Position numbers and translations under genes: made by a program. A stretch of DNA of 64,000 nucleotides from assembly GCF_004153455.1 (NCBI RefSeq), contig NZ_SDQE01000012.1:62001-126000 (forward strand), in the 5' to 3' direction. Under the pieces are notes generated by a model. The model searched no databases, was not told the DNA's origin, and worked only from the letters and a program-made list of their open reading frames with translations. Each line of letters begins with the position of its first letter. Positions within the stretch are counted from its first letter, which is position 1. The DNA comes from Allopusillimonas ginsengisoli. GTDB lineage: Bacteria; Pseudomonadota; Gammaproteobacteria; Burkholderiales; Burkholderiaceae_B. Positions 1 through 9,011 of the stretch are shown here, piece after piece.

Positions 1-736
1 GGCACACTTTCAAAAACTTGACGATCGCATCACGATTCCTGGCGTCCGCTGCGTTCTTCTTGGAGATCAGAATCGCATCGCCAGGCAGTGGAACGTAGTC
101 GTGCAGCGGGGCGTAAAGCAGATCGATATTCATCTTCTGCAAGGCGAACTTGCTGTCTGGAAAAACGAAGAAGGCGTCTACGTCTCCCCGCTGGAGAAAG
201 GCGGCCCCCGAAGACGACGAACCGGTAACGACCTTCGTCACGTTGGCGGGATTCAGCCCGACGGCAAGACTCATCGCGTCCAGCAGGACGTCGGTGGCGC
301 CGCCGAGCGACATGACACCAATCGTCTTGCCCTGGAGTTGGGCTGCCTGATTGATGGGTTTGTTCTTTAATGACGCCAGCTCGAAAAAACCTTTATAGGT
401 GACCTGCCCTATGGTCAGCAGATCCGCCCCTTGATCGGCGATTGCCGGGCACGAGGTTGAAGAGGAAGCTTGACCAAAAAACGAATTGGACGAGGCCACT
501 TGAATGACGCTTTGGGCGGTTCCTGTCCCAACGCGAATGTCGACATTCAGCCCTTCGTCTTTGAACCAACCCTTTGCCACGCCAACGAGCACGTACGAGT
601 GCACAAGATTAATTCTTGCGGGCGACACCCAACTGAGCGATGTCGGGCTCGCGAATGTGATGGACGGAAACAGGAGCGAGCTCCCAATGCCGGAGAGTGC
701 AGCCACCGAAGCAAGGCAAAATGATCTTCTGTTCAT
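1..736 (-). CDS. ABC transporter substrate-binding protein, NMT1/TauA/SsuA-like (3' end cut by window edge)
   Basis: Periplasmic binding protein expected to deliver a small organic substrate to the permease and ATPase encoded upstream. About 245 residues are visible and the C-terminus lies beyond the left edge. The start (ATG at 736, MNRRSF) is followed by a hydrophobic leader with twin arginines near the N-terminus, so Tat export is possible. The mature part has the NMT1/THI5-like layout: an early segment GVAKGWFKDEGLNVDI, then QVASSN, then GKTIGVMSLGG in the hinge region. It is the last gene of a four-gene minus-strand unit (ATPase, permease, dioxygenase, binding protein) and starts 25 bases after the dioxygenase gene. 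The substrate cannot be read from the sequence; sulfonates, pyrimidine-like compounds and aromatic acids are all used by this family. Confidence 0.85.
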   Translation of the reverse strand, partial: MNRRSFCLASVAALSGIGSSLLFPSITFASPTSLSWVSPARINLVHSYVLVGVAKGWFKDEGLNVDIRVGTGTAQSVIQVASSNSFFGQASSSTSCPAIADQGADLLTIGQVTYKGFFELASLKNKPINQAAQLQGKTIGVMSLGGATDVLLDAMSLAVGLNPANVTKVVTGSSSSGAAFLQRGDVDAFFVFPDSKFALQKMNIDLLYAPLHDYVPLPGDAILISKKNAADARNRDAIVKFLKVC

Positions 737-761
737 GTTGTTACCCGTAAAAGTTGCGCGA

Positions 762-1781
762 CTATTCGGTGAATGCGCCAAGGGCCCATTTTTCTGGGTC
801 CGAGAAGCGAGATTCAAAGCACGCCGGTCGTTGTGCTTGGCTGCGATTGTTTACATAGAGGCGCCACAGCAATCGGCGTTTTTCCAGCTCTTCGTGATCT
901 TCGAATGCTGTACGCGAATGCAGCACGACATGGTTGTTGAGAAGCTGAATATCACCGCGCTGGAAGTCCATGTGAACAATGAACTCGTCGCTGTGGCAAA
1001 GGCGATCGAATTCGTTCATCGCAGCCACTTGGCGATCGCTCAATCGCGGCACCTCGGAAAAGCGCTGTGCGGATTCGATGTATTCCCTGCAATAGCGATT
1101 GAATACCTCGCCGTTATGCTCGTGAAAGAGCGCAGTCACATAATAGGGAAGAACGCCTTCGACCTCCTCGCCCCGGCGGTCATAATGAAACGGCTCACAC
1201 AGCACCTGGAGCAGGTCGGGTGTGTGTGTTTTCATATGGTTGTAGATGGCCACCGAACTCACGATGGCCGAGAGTCCTCCGGACTTGGCGGGATGCATAC
1301 ACAGCAGGGCAACACAGTCACACGAGTCGCTATGGAAATCCATGTGCATGCCGGTTTGATAGCCTCTCACGCTGGCATCGGCCTTCCAGTCTTTGGCATA
1401 ATTCATGACTTTGCCAATGACGTCGCCCTTGGGGTTCTGTGCAACCACTTGGCCAAAATAGCGTCCCACGGCAGCATATCCATAGGCCGCTTCGGACTGC
1501 GTCAGCGAATCCAGCGGAAAACCGCGGAACAGCACGAATCCCCGGCCAGTCAAGACGTCTTCGGCCGCACGATGCAGGGTCTGATGCAGCGTGCCCGTCT
1601 GTTGCGCGAAAAAATGCTGCTCTATTTCATGGGTTGGCCGGCTTTCCGCCGCCAGCGACTTTGCCGCGGCAACGATCTGCTTGCATTCATCGGCGGTGAA
1701 AGTCACTGTCCAAGTGCTCGGGTCGTCGGCGGCTGCATGGGTCCATGCAGCAGGATGGTTTTTCGTCTCCAACTCGATCAT
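762..1781 (-). CDS. TauD/TfdA-family 2-oxoglutarate/Fe(II)-dependent dioxygenase-like protein
   Basis: A 339-residue cytosolic oxygenase-like protein. The TauD/TfdA core is visible: GRGFVLFRGFPLDSL near residue 80, a metal-binding HMDFHSD motif with the HxD-type spacing near residue 145, and the distal HSRTAFEDHEE segment near residue 290 that carries the third metal ligand and is followed by the 2-oxoglutarate-contacting Arg region (RRLLWRLYV). TfdA-type enzymes hydroxylate a substrate so that sulfite, an alcohol or another group leaves. GGAG stands 9 bases before the ATG. The gene lies between the permease and binding-protein genes, which suggests that the imported compound is its substrate. 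The exact substrate is unknown. Confidence 0.82.
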   Translation of the reverse strand: MIELETKNHPAAWTHAAADDPSTWTVTFTADECKQIVAAAKSLAAESRPTHEIEQHFFAQQTGTLHQTLHRAAEDVLTGRGFVLFRGFPLDSLTQSEAAYGYAAVGRYFGQVVAQNPKGDVIGKVMNYAKDWKADASVRGYQTGMHMDFHSDSCDCVALLCMHPAKSGGLSAIVSSVAIYNHMKTHTPDLLQVLCEPFHYDRRGEEVEGVLPYYVTALFHEHNGEVFNRYCREYIESAQRFSEVPRLSDRQVAAMNEFDRLCHSDEFIVHMDFQRGDIQLLNNHVVLHSRTAFEDHEELEKRRLLWRLYVNNRSQAQRPACFESRFSDPEKWALGAFTE

Positions 1782-1784
1782 TGC

Positions 1785-2588
1785 TCAGTTCTCCAAAGCT
1801 GTGGTGGATGGCGCGCGTATAAGCAAACGGCGCAGGGATGAAACGCTGGTGTAGAAAACAATGCCAAAGACCATCAATATCAGAACAGTCGCGAACATCT
1901 GATCGACTTTCAGTGCATTGAGTGTCATGACGATAAGTGCTCCGAGCCCTTCGTTGCCGCCCAGATATTCCCCCACAATGGCCCCGGTAACAGCCAGCAC
2001 GCTGGCCGTCTCGATACCTGTAAGCACAAAGGGAAGAATGGCTGGCACCTCCAGCGACCTGATCACCTTGATGCGATTTGCGCCAATGATGCGGAACAGA
2101 TCGTACTGGCGCTCAGGAATCGAGCGAAAGCCGAGAATGGTGTTTTTCAGAATGGGAAAGAACGAGAGCAGTGCAACCATGAAAACCTTGGACTGGATGC
2201 CAAAGCCGAACCAGAGAATGAACAGCGGCATAAGCGCCACTTTCGGTGTCACTTGCGATCCGATGAGGAACGGGCTCAGCACGATCTCGGCCAATCGAAA
2301 TTTGGAGATCAGTGCGCCAAACAAGACCCCAAACGTAATCGAGATGGAAAAGCCGATGAGTACTTCGGAAACGGTGATGGTCAGATGTCTTCCGAACCAT
2401 GGCTGCTGCACCAGATGAAAGGCGGCGCGAAAGATGGTCGACGGAGATGGCAGTACGAGAGGGCTGATCTGAAGCGCCCTGACCAAAAACTCCCACGCAA
2501 GCAGAAACACCACAATGACAACTGCCGACACACTCAAGTGCTGGAGGCCACGCAGAACGGCCACACCCCTTTTTTTGTTTTCTTGCAT
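1785..2588 (-). CDS. ABC transporter permease, TauC/SsuC-like
   Basis: A 267-residue inner-membrane permease with about six hydrophobic segments. It has the BPD-type EAA loop near residue 165 (FRSIPERQYDLFRIIGANR), which contacts the ATPase. The length and the central QVTPKVALMPLFILWFGFG segment are typical of the nitrate/sulfonate/taurine permease family. It begins 4 bases after the ATPase stop codon and ends 4 bases before the dioxygenase gene, so the three genes are surely co-transcribed. Specificity is set by the binding protein and remains unknown. Confidence 0.9.
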   Translation of the reverse strand: MQENKKRGVAVLRGLQHLSVSAVVIVVFLLAWEFLVRALQISPLVLPSPSTIFRAAFHLVQQPWFGRHLTITVSEVLIGFSISITFGVLFGALISKFRLAEIVLSPFLIGSQVTPKVALMPLFILWFGFGIQSKVFMVALLSFFPILKNTILGFRSIPERQYDLFRIIGANRIKVIRSLEVPAILPFVLTGIETASVLAVTGAIVGEYLGGNEGLGALIVMTLNALKVDQMFATVLILMVFGIVFYTSVSSLRRLLIRAPSTTALEN

Positions 2589-2591
2589 GGT

Positions 2592-3362
2592 TTATCCGCC
2601 AAGGTCGATTTTTATTTGGGCCGAAAGGGCGACTGCCTCGGGTTTGGCCAGCCACGCTGCGCCTCGGGGTCGAGGCGCATCGATGCGATAGGTTGCCTTG
2701 ATGCGGCCGGGATGCGGCGTCATGACAACCACCCTGTCCGCGAGCAATACGGCTTCGGAAATCGAGTGCGTGACCAGTACGACAGTCGCGTTGGAGGCGT
2801 GCCATACGCGCTCCAGCAGTTCATTCATGCTTTCGCGGGTAATGGCATCCAGCGCACCGAAGGGTTCGTCCATGAGGATCAGGCCAGGCTTGCAGATGAG
2901 CGCGCGAGCCAGGGACACACGCTGGCGCATGCCGCCGGATAGCTCGGAGGGGAAGGCATCGAGGAATTTTTCGAGCCCAACCTGCGCTGCGAGCTCCGCG
3001 ACGCGACCCTCCGCCAACTTGGCCTGGCCTTCCGCCTCCAGCGGAAGGCGAATGTTTTCGGCGACGGTGCGCCACGGCAGGAGATTGGGTTCCTGGAACA
3101 CAAATCCGACACGCCCCGCGATGCGCGGCAAAGCCTGGTTCTTGGTTCCGTAGATCGAGTACCCCTCAAGCTTCAGGGCACCGCTGGAGGGCGGGTTAAG
3201 ACCGGCAAATGCACGCAGAAGACTGGTCTTGCCGCACCCTGACTTGCCGACGAACACGCAGAACTCGCGTTTGCTTACTTGCATCGACAGCCCTTCATAG
3301 GCCACTACAGCGGCGTTGTAGCGCTTCGTCAAATCCACAGCCTCTATGGCAAATGTGTCCAC
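2592..3362 (-). CDS. ABC transporter ATP-binding protein, TauB/SsuB-like
   Basis: The 256-residue ATPase of the importer. Walker A is GKSGCGKTS near residue 39, the signature is LSGGMRQRVSLARAL near residue 140, Walker B is LILMDEPFGALD just after it, and the switch His lies in VTHSISEAVLLADRV. The GTG start at 3362 is supported by AGGAG 9 bases upstream. It is the first gene of the minus-strand transport and oxygenase unit, and the 260-base divergent spacer to the racemase-like gene presumably holds its promoter. Confidence 0.92.
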   Translation of the reverse strand: MDTFAIEAVDLTKRYNAAVVAYEGLSMQVSKREFCVFVGKSGCGKTSLLRAFAGLNPPSSGALKLEGYSIYGTKNQALPRIAGRVGFVFQEPNLLPWRTVAENIRLPLEAEGQAKLAEGRVAELAAQVGLEKFLDAFPSELSGGMRQRVSLARALICKPGLILMDEPFGALDAITRESMNELLERVWHASNATVVLVTHSISEAVLLADRVVVMTPHPGRIKATYRIDAPRPRGAAWLAKPEAVALSAQIKIDLGG

Positions 3363-3504
3363 GGATTGAGCTCCTTGTTTGGGCCCGCCGGAGCGGGTTG
3401 ACGACGCCAGCTCTGTGCGCCTGCCTGCCGCCTCAGGTTCGCATGCGCACCTGGATGGCCTTGATTTTCGTTGGGTGTGTCTATACTATTTGTGTCTTAA
3501 TGTC

Positions 3505-3519
3505 TTGTCAATAGGACAA
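3505..3519. promoter_or_regulatory. TTGTC-N5-GACAA dyad in the divergent spacer (candidate operator)
   Basis: The sequence is a perfect inverted repeat, TTGTC and GACAA separated by AATAG, in the spacer between the ABC ATPase gene and the racemase-like gene. Size and AT-rich centre fit a winged-helix dimer site. The obvious candidate ligand is the GntR/HutC protein encoded at 4392-5225. This is inference from position; no second copy was identified. Confidence 0.35.
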
Positions 3520-3623
3520 TTAAAAGCCGGCTTGCGTGAAAACGGAACCGGTCGATTTGTATACCCTGTCCAGTAACGTTATCAATCCAGGTAATGGTTG
3601 TTTATTTGGAGCGAGAGATCCTT

Positions 3624-4379
3624 ATGCATGATCGAGAGTACGGCGCGCGAGCGGTGATTGGCGTTGCCATTCCGCAGGCTAATCCTACGGTGGAGCCAGA
3701 GATGGCGGCCTTGATGCCGCCTGGCGTTTCCCTTGTGGCCACGCGTCTGACGAGCCAGTGCAGCGAGCCGCGCGAGCGCTTGTTCCAATACGAGTCGGGC
3801 TTTCACCATGCGCCTGCCAGTTTCGATACATTGAAGCTTGATGCGCTGGGCTTTGCCTGTACCGGGGCTTCGTATTTAGTCGGCGCCGCGGTTGAGGACG
3901 AGCGGATCGCTGAGCTTTCAAATTCGGTCGGGTACCCGGTGATGTCTGCTGCGCAAGCCATCAAGGCGGCGCTCTCGCGCTTGAAGGCGCGGCGCATGGC
4001 ATTGCTGTCGCCCTATGCCGCGTGGTTGACGGACGCCGGTCTGGATTATTGGCGCGAGCAGGGAATTGAAATTGTGCAAACGGCGACGATTGCGCTGCCC
4101 AGCAGCGATACACGCGGCGTCTACGCCATACGAAACGCCTCGGTAATGCAGGTCAGTGAGGCTTTCATGGGCGTGAGTGCGGACGTTTTATTGTTGTCCG
4201 GCACCGGCATGCCGACACTTCGTGCGTTGGAACCCCTTCAGCAGAAGCTGGGCATTCCGGTGCTCAGCTCGAACTACTGCCTGGCCTGGGCGCTTCTTGA
4301 TCGTCTCGAGCTGTTGTCGCCACGTGCGGACGGTGGTTCGCTGCTCAGCGGGTACGAGTCCGCGCTTGAGCGCCTGTAA
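3624..4379 (+). CDS. Maleate cis-trans isomerase / arylmalonate decarboxylase-like protein (Asp/Glu racemase superfamily)
   Basis: About 251 residues. The superfamily has two symmetrical half-domains with one Cys each, and candidates for both are visible: FACTGASYL in the first half and SSNYCLAWAL in the second. The segment LLLSGTGMPTLRAL, typical of maleate isomerase and AMDase-like proteins, precedes the second Cys. Members isomerise maleate to fumarate, decarboxylate arylmalonates or racemise amino acids and hydantoins through these thiols. I chose the ATG at 3624 because a GAGAG sequence precedes it at a usable distance; an in-frame ATG at 3594 would add ten residues but has poor spacing. 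It converges on the GntR gene with a 12-base gap. The substrate is not determinable. Confidence 0.75.
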   Translation: MHDREYGARAVIGVAIPQANPTVEPEMAALMPPGVSLVATRLTSQCSEPRERLFQYESGFHHAPASFDTLKLDALGFACTGASYLVGAAVEDERIAELSNSVGYPVMSAAQAIKAALSRLKARRMALLSPYAAWLTDAGLDYWREQGIEIVQTATIALPSSDTRGVYAIRNASVMQVSEAFMGVSADVLLLSGTGMPTLRALEPLQQKLGIPVLSSNYCLAWALLDRLELLSPRADGGSLLSGYESALERL

Positions 4380-4391
4380 CGCGAAACGAAC

Positions 4392-5225
4392 TCAGGGAAT
4401 GGGCCGGCCGAGGTCCACCTGCATCTTATTGTCGGCATCACGCGTCCAGGAGATGCGAAACTGAAAACGATCGGGGTGATAGTAAATTTCAGCAAAATTG
4501 ACTGGCTGATCATTTTCGTCGAAAAACAGGCGACTGACTTTCAATAGAGGAGCGCCGACGTGCGTTTGCAATAACTGGGCCTGGCTGTCGTCGGCCAGAC
4601 AGCACGCTATGGATTGCTCGACGCGGGAGATTTCTACGTTTGAGCGTAGCAGCATGTCGATCAGATTGTATTTTTTCAAATCTTCTTGAGTGAATGCCCG
4701 GCCTACGGATTCAGTGACGTGGCTAACAGATAGAGAAAAAGGCTTGTTACGCAACATGCGCACGCGCGTTGCGTTCTGAACAATGGCGCCAGGGCTGAGA
4801 TTCAAGGCATGAGCCACGGTGGGCGAGGCTGCCTGATACTCGAACTGAATCAGTTTGATCGTGGTTCCGTGCCCAATATGGGAGAGATTGACGAGAAGTT
4901 CCTGAATGCCTGCTGCAATCGGTTTGCCAACCTGAAGCGAAGCGGCTTCCTGGGTGACGGTGGTACCTTTGCCGCGGCCGCGCGTCAGCAAGCCTTCGTC
5001 TGCAAGAATATTCAACGCGCGCTGTATGGTAATGCGGCTCACACCAAAGGTCGTCATGAGCTCTGTTTCGGCTGGCAGTACGTGCCCCGGCGCATACATC
5101 CCACTGATAATCCGTTCGCGGAAAAGCAGATACAGCCTGTGGTACAGAGGCAAAGGCGACGGCCCGCCCAAAACAGATTCCGACGTTTTGCGGACATCGC
5201 CAGCAATTGGTGAAGAACGTTTCAT
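4392..5225 (-). CDS. GntR-family transcriptional regulator, HutC subfamily
   Basis: A 277-residue repressor-type protein. The winged-helix DNA-binding domain occupies roughly residues 25-95 (GMYAPGHVLPAETELMTTF, VSRITIQRALNILADEGLL, then the wing TRGRGKGTTV). The UTRA effector domain follows to the C-terminus (KPFSLSVSHVTES, VSRLFFDENDQPVNFAEIYYHPDRF). HutC-type regulators usually bind a pathway metabolite that relieves repression. Flanked by the racemase-like gene and a metallo-hydrolase gene, it is a plausible controller of the transport/oxygenase unit, the racemase gene, or both. Confidence 0.88.
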   Translation of the reverse strand: MKRSSPIAGDVRKTSESVLGGPSPLPLYHRLYLLFRERIISGMYAPGHVLPAETELMTTFGVSRITIQRALNILADEGLLTRGRGKGTTVTQEAASLQVGKPIAAGIQELLVNLSHIGHGTTIKLIQFEYQAASPTVAHALNLSPGAIVQNATRVRMLRNKPFSLSVSHVTESVGRAFTQEDLKKYNLIDMLLRSNVEISRVEQSIACCLADDSQAQLLQTHVGAPLLKVSRLFFDENDQPVNFAEIYYHPDRFQFRISWTRDADNKMQVDLGRPIP

Positions 5226-5418
5226 TGTTTGTAATCAGATTTGTGCAGTAGGATGAATGATATATGGTTAAGACTTTAGCTGCACTGTAGAACCCGCGCT
5301 GATGACTGTGTGGTCGGGCATCCCTCACTATGGCATCTCTGCACGGTGGGAGCGCTGTTCGCACAAAGTGGGCGTGCGCCAGCCGGTCGATTTCGGCTAG
5401 TCTCCCAATTCTATGTAA

Positions 5419-5451
5419 GATGTATGGGTAATTTGTATATAACCAAACATC
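5419..5451. promoter_or_regulatory. Imperfect dyad GATGTATGG-N15-CCAAACATC upstream of the metallo-hydrolase gene
   Basis: The two 9-base arms match at eight positions and flank a 15-base AT-rich centre, 36 bases before the hydrolase start codon. The position would suit control of that gene or, less likely, of the divergent GntR gene. The regulator is unknown. Confidence 0.25.
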
Positions 5452-5486
5452 ATTAATAGTCTACTGTCACAAGAAGGGAGCTTGTC

Positions 5487-6464
5487 ATGGCATATATCCT
5501 GCAAAGAGGCCTTGCCGCCTTGTTCGTCTGTATGACCTTGGGTTTTGTCCCCGCATCGGCGGATGAAACGTCGATAGCGCTCAAGCCTATACAAGTCAGC
5601 CCTCATGTGTACTATTTTGGCGGTGAATCCAGCATGGCCAGCGCGGCGAACAAAGGCTTTATGTCCAATGCCGGCTTTGTTGTCACCGAGGACGGCGTCG
5701 TGGCGTTTGATGCCCTGGGCACGCCTGCACTGGGCGAAGCCATGCTGACTGCGATCGCGAAGATTACCGATCAGCCGGTCAAACGCGTCATCGTCAGTCA
5801 TTATCATGCGGATCACATTTATGGCCTGCAGGCCTTCCAGGCTGCGGGCGCCGAGATCTGGGCGCACACCAAGGGGCAAGGCTATCTGCATTCCGATATT
5901 GCGCAGGAGCGCCTTGAGCAGCGTCGGGCTGACCTTGCACCCTGGGTCAATGAAAACACCAGGGTATTGCCGGCTGACCGCTGGCTGGATTTCGCGGATG
6001 GCAAAAAAATTCCGTTCACGATGGGCGGCATGCATTTCCAGATTATCGATGTCAGTGGCGCGCACTCGGACGAAGATATTATGTTGTTTGTGGAAGAGGA
6101 CAAGGTGCTGTTCGCCGGCGATCTGTATTTCACGGGCCGTGTGCCATTCGTGGGCGATGCGGACAGCAAGGCCTGGCTGGCGGCGCTGGACAGCATGCTG
6201 GATGCAGACCCCAAGGTTGTCGTCCCTGGTCACGGCGCATCGTCCACCAATACCAAGGAAGACATGGCGCTGACACGCACCTACCTTGAGTACCTGCGCA
6301 AGGAGATGGGCGCGGCGGTTGAGGATATGACGGGATTCGAAGAAGCCTATGCATCAACGGACTGGAGTCAGTTCGAATCCTACCCCGCCTTTGAGGATGC
6401 CAATCGCATCAATGCCTATGGGCAGTATCTGGTGATGGAGCGGGAAAGCCTGGAGGGCAAGTAG
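5487..6464 (+). CDS. Exported metallo-beta-lactamase-fold hydrolase
   Basis: A 325-residue protein with an N-terminal signal peptide (hydrophobic core AALFVCMTLGFVPASA). The fold's metal motif HYHADH is near residue 110, with later ligands in the VSGAHSDED, LFAGDLYF and VVVPGHGAS segments. This pattern is a full binuclear metal site. The protein resembles the quinoprotein-relay or SoxH-like periplasmic MBL proteins, whose substrates are mostly unknown, and is not a recognisable antibiotic hydrolase. AGGGAG 7 bases before the ATG supports the start. It is a single-gene unit. Confidence 0.8.
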   Translation: MAYILQRGLAALFVCMTLGFVPASADETSIALKPIQVSPHVYYFGGESSMASAANKGFMSNAGFVVTEDGVVAFDALGTPALGEAMLTAIAKITDQPVKRVIVSHYHADHIYGLQAFQAAGAEIWAHTKGQGYLHSDIAQERLEQRRADLAPWVNENTRVLPADRWLDFADGKKIPFTMGGMHFQIIDVSGAHSDEDIMLFVEEDKVLFAGDLYFTGRVPFVGDADSKAWLAALDSMLDADPKVVVPGHGASSTNTKEDMALTRTYLEYLRKEMGAAVEDMTGFEEAYASTDWSQFESYPAFEDANRINAYGQYLVMERESLEGK

Positions 6465-6608
6465 CCGCCCATGCGTTTGCGGCAGGCACCGCAGAAGGCG
6501 CCGTCGATAGGGCTGGCCCGGCGATGAACGGCATGCTCCTTTCGGCGCGGGCTTTGCCGAACCCGGAGCCTGTTGTCATCGCGCGATCCATCAATGGACC
6601 CTGGCCCC

Positions 6609-8237
6609 TCAATGCAATTCGGGATGTTGCTTGAGGGGTGTGTCGTCGCGCACAGGCACTGTCTGGCGTTCTATCATGCGGCGCACCCGGGGAGGTTCGG
6701 CGCCGCGATGCAATGCCAGGATTCTGTCGAACACCTCGGCATCGGCAAATGTGCGGCGCTGGTGATGGCGCACGTATTCCACCCAGGTCGGCACGTGGTA
6801 GCTTTCTGTCCAGATGTGGGGGTTTTCGAGGTCGCGCAGCAGTGCCCATTGTCGTGCGCCGTCCCGGATGCGGATGCGTCGGCGCTGGGCCATGGCGCGC
6901 AGGAACGGGCGGATGTCTTCTTGTGCAATCTCATAATCAAGCGTAACCATGATGGGGCCGCTGCGCGGGCGCAGATCCAGGCTCAGTTCAGGCTCGTGGA
7001 AGCGATCAAGGGGATCCAGATTCAGCGTGCCGAACTCCGGCAAGGCGTAGCGCAAGCCGATCAGCGCGCCGATCAGGAGGACGAGGCCGGATACAAACAG
7101 CGCGCTGTTTGCGCCGTGGGCATCGGCGATGAGGCCCCAGATCCAACTGCCCGACGCCATGCCGCCAAAGGCGGCGGTCTGGTAGATGGCAAGCGCCCTG
7201 CCAACGACCCATCTGGGCGTGGACAGTTGCACAGTGACATTGAAGAGGGAGAGCGTCATGACCCAGCAAGCGCCTGCAGGCAGCAGCATGAGGCAGCTAA
7301 GCCAGGTGTCTCGACTATATGAGAGCAGCACCGCGCTCAAGGCAAAAATCAGGAATGCCGCGCGCACGATTGTTTCGTTGCGCCAGATTTCGCGCACTCT
7401 TGCATTGAGCAGCGCGCCGATAATGGCGCCGGCGCCGAAACACCCCAGCAGGATCCCGTAGGTGAAGGCGCCACCCTTGACGAGGTCGCGCGCGACCAGC
7501 GGCAGCAGCGCAAGCACGGAGATGGCCGCAAGCCCAAAGAGAAAGCTGCGAAACATGACTTTGAGCAGGTTGGGCGACATGATGATGTATCGCAGCCCTG
7601 CCGAAATCGCGCTGCCAAAGGCTTCGCGCGGCAGCGTATGCGGTGCGCGCCTGGGCTTCCAGCGCGTGAGCGCCACGATGAGCGCAATATAGCTGACGGC
7701 ATTGAGCGCGAAGGCGAGGGCTGCGCCGGCGAGCGCGACGATCATGCCGCCCAGTGCCGGACCGACGCTGCGCATCAGGTTGTAGCCCATGCTGTTGAGC
7801 GTGACTGCGCCCGGCAAGTCTTCGCGCGGCACGAGATCGCCCATGGAGGCTTGCCAGGAGGGGTTGTGCAGTGCCGTGCCGCAGCCGATCAGGAAGGTAA
7901 AAGCCAGCAAAAACCAGGGTGTCAGGCCGCCTGTGAGGGCGAAAACCGCCAGAATTGTCGAGACAACCATCATCATGATCTGTGCCGTGAGCATGATATT
8001 GCGGCGATCAAAACTGTCTGCCAGCGCGCCCGCCGCCAGCGAGAAGATCATGATGGGCAGCGTTGTGGCTGCCTGCACCAACGCCACCATGTCATCTGAA
8101 TTCGAGATGCTCGTCATCAACCAGCCGGCCCCCACCGCCTGCACCAAGCCCCCCAGATTGGAGGCCAGTGTGGCGGTCCATAAGGAACGGAATGTGAGGT
8201 GCCGGAAGGGTGCCAGGGGTGATGCGCTCTGGGGCAT
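6609..8237 (-). CDS. MFS transporter with C-terminal cytosolic domain (MFS_3 type)
   Basis: A 542-residue inner-membrane exporter. About 12 hydrophobic helices fill residues 1-410, with the MFS signature loop near residue 70 (AGALADSFDRRNIML). A soluble tail of about 120 residues follows (MVTLDYEI, then RRIRIRDGARQWALLRD, then ESYHVPTWVEYVRHHQRRT). That tail is typical of the MFS_3 family, which includes enterobactin-exporter-like proteins. I start at 8237 because AGGAG stands 8 bases before this ATG; the upstream in-frame ATG at 8273 lacks such a site. The cargo is unknown. Confidence 0.85.
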   Translation of the reverse strand: MPQSASPLAPFRHLTFRSLWTATLASNLGGLVQAVGAGWLMTSISNSDDMVALVQAATTLPIMIFSLAAGALADSFDRRNIMLTAQIMMMVVSTILAVFALTGGLTPWFLLAFTFLIGCGTALHNPSWQASMGDLVPREDLPGAVTLNSMGYNLMRSVGPALGGMIVALAGAALAFALNAVSYIALIVALTRWKPRRAPHTLPREAFGSAISAGLRYIIMSPNLLKVMFRSFLFGLAAISVLALLPLVARDLVKGGAFTYGILLGCFGAGAIIGALLNARVREIWRNETIVRAAFLIFALSAVLLSYSRDTWLSCLMLLPAGACWVMTLSLFNVTVQLSTPRWVVGRALAIYQTAAFGGMASGSWIWGLIADAHGANSALFVSGLVLLIGALIGLRYALPEFGTLNLDPLDRFHEPELSLDLRPRSGPIMVTLDYEIAQEDIRPFLRAMAQRRRIRIRDGARQWALLRDLENPHIWTESYHVPTWVEYVRHHQRRTFADAEVFDRILALHRGAEPPRVRRMIERQTVPVRDDTPLKQHPELH

Positions 8238-8403
8238 GTCGAAATCTCCTGTCTGCTTAGTCGAGATGTGCATGCCCGCGGGCGAGCGTCATTGGGTCAG
8301 GAGCAACCTGGCGGTTTGCTGCTGGCAATGCGCGTGGGCTGGCTGTCGGTCTTTGCCTGGAATTCTACTGTAACCTTTGCCCAGCGAAAACCGGTCGACT
8401 GCC

Positions 8404-8910
8404 TTACTGAAAATCCAAATCCGCCTGGATGGCATCAATGCCCGCCTGAGCGCAGGCCTGGTCGGCATCGCCGCCGGGGGCGCCCGATATGCCGATGGCG
8501 CCCACGAGCGAGCCGGCCGCTTCAATGGGCAAACCGCCGCCCAGCGCGAGAATATGATTGAGATGGCGTATTCCGGAGGTTGCCTTGCCCGGTTGCGTGG
8601 CCTCGGCCAGTTCGTTCGTGGACATGCGGAAGCTGGCGGCGGTATAGGCTTTGCGTGTGGCGGTCTCTGGTGTATGGGGGCCTGCATAACGGTCGCGCAA
8701 GACCGCGATCGGCGTGCCGGACCGGTCGGTAACGCTGACGGCAACCTGGTAGCCGCTGTCCTGGCACGACGCCAGGGCAGCCTGGGCCGCAGTCAAGGCC
8801 GCTTCCGTGGTCAGGGTATCGCTGGAGTAGGTGGCGTCGGCCGCCTGAACGGTGCTGCAGACCAGGCAGGCCAAGCCCAGTGCAACCAGGGTCTGGTGTC
8901 GTCTCTTCAT
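8404..8910 (-). CDS. Exported GlcG/HbpS-like haem-binding family protein (DUF336)
   Basis: A 168-residue protein with a signal peptide ending around LVCSTVQA. The mature part shows the GlcG/HbpS fold signature: AVSVTDRSGTPIAVLRDR, then TRKAYTAASFRM, then LGGGLPIEAAGSLVGAIGIS, and a final GGDADQACAQAGIDA. Some family members bind haem; for many the role is unknown. AAGGAG precedes the ATG. It is monocistronic, and the divergent persulfide dioxygenase gene lies 100 bases away. Confidence 0.82.
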   Translation of the reverse strand: MKRRHQTLVALGLACLVCSTVQAADATYSSDTLTTEAALTAAQAALASCQDSGYQVAVSVTDRSGTPIAVLRDRYAGPHTPETATRKAYTAASFRMSTNELAEATQPGKATSGIRHLNHILALGGGLPIEAAGSLVGAIGISGAPGGDADQACAQAGIDAIQADLDFQ

Positions 8911-8969
8911 CGTATGTCTCCTTATTTGCAGGCTGAATCAGGGGTTCTATCATATTATTTTTAGGTATT

Positions 8970-8998
8970 AATTTATATTATTATAGATATATTGAATT
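8970..8998. promoter_or_regulatory. AT-rich imperfect dyad before the persulfide dioxygenase gene
   Basis: An AATT...ATAT / ATAT...AATT arrangement with an AT-only core lies 13 bases before the start codon of the persulfide dioxygenase gene. Sulfide-sensing ArsR-family repressors (BigR, SqrR) bind AT-rich dyads upstream of such genes. No ArsR-type gene is present in this window, so assignment to that class is a guess from the target gene. Confidence 0.25.
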
Positions 8999-9011
8999 TA
9001 GGAGTACTGCC

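Noticed and set aside
504-1841. Open frame of 445 codons on the plus strand
   Set aside because: It runs antisense to the TauD/TfdA dioxygenase and binding-protein genes, whose domains and ribosome-binding sites are clear. Its translation shows no family motif.
6371-6381. GTTCGAATCC, which looks like a tRNA T-loop
   Set aside because: It lies inside the metallo-hydrolase coding region, and no acceptor, D or anticodon stem can be folded around it.
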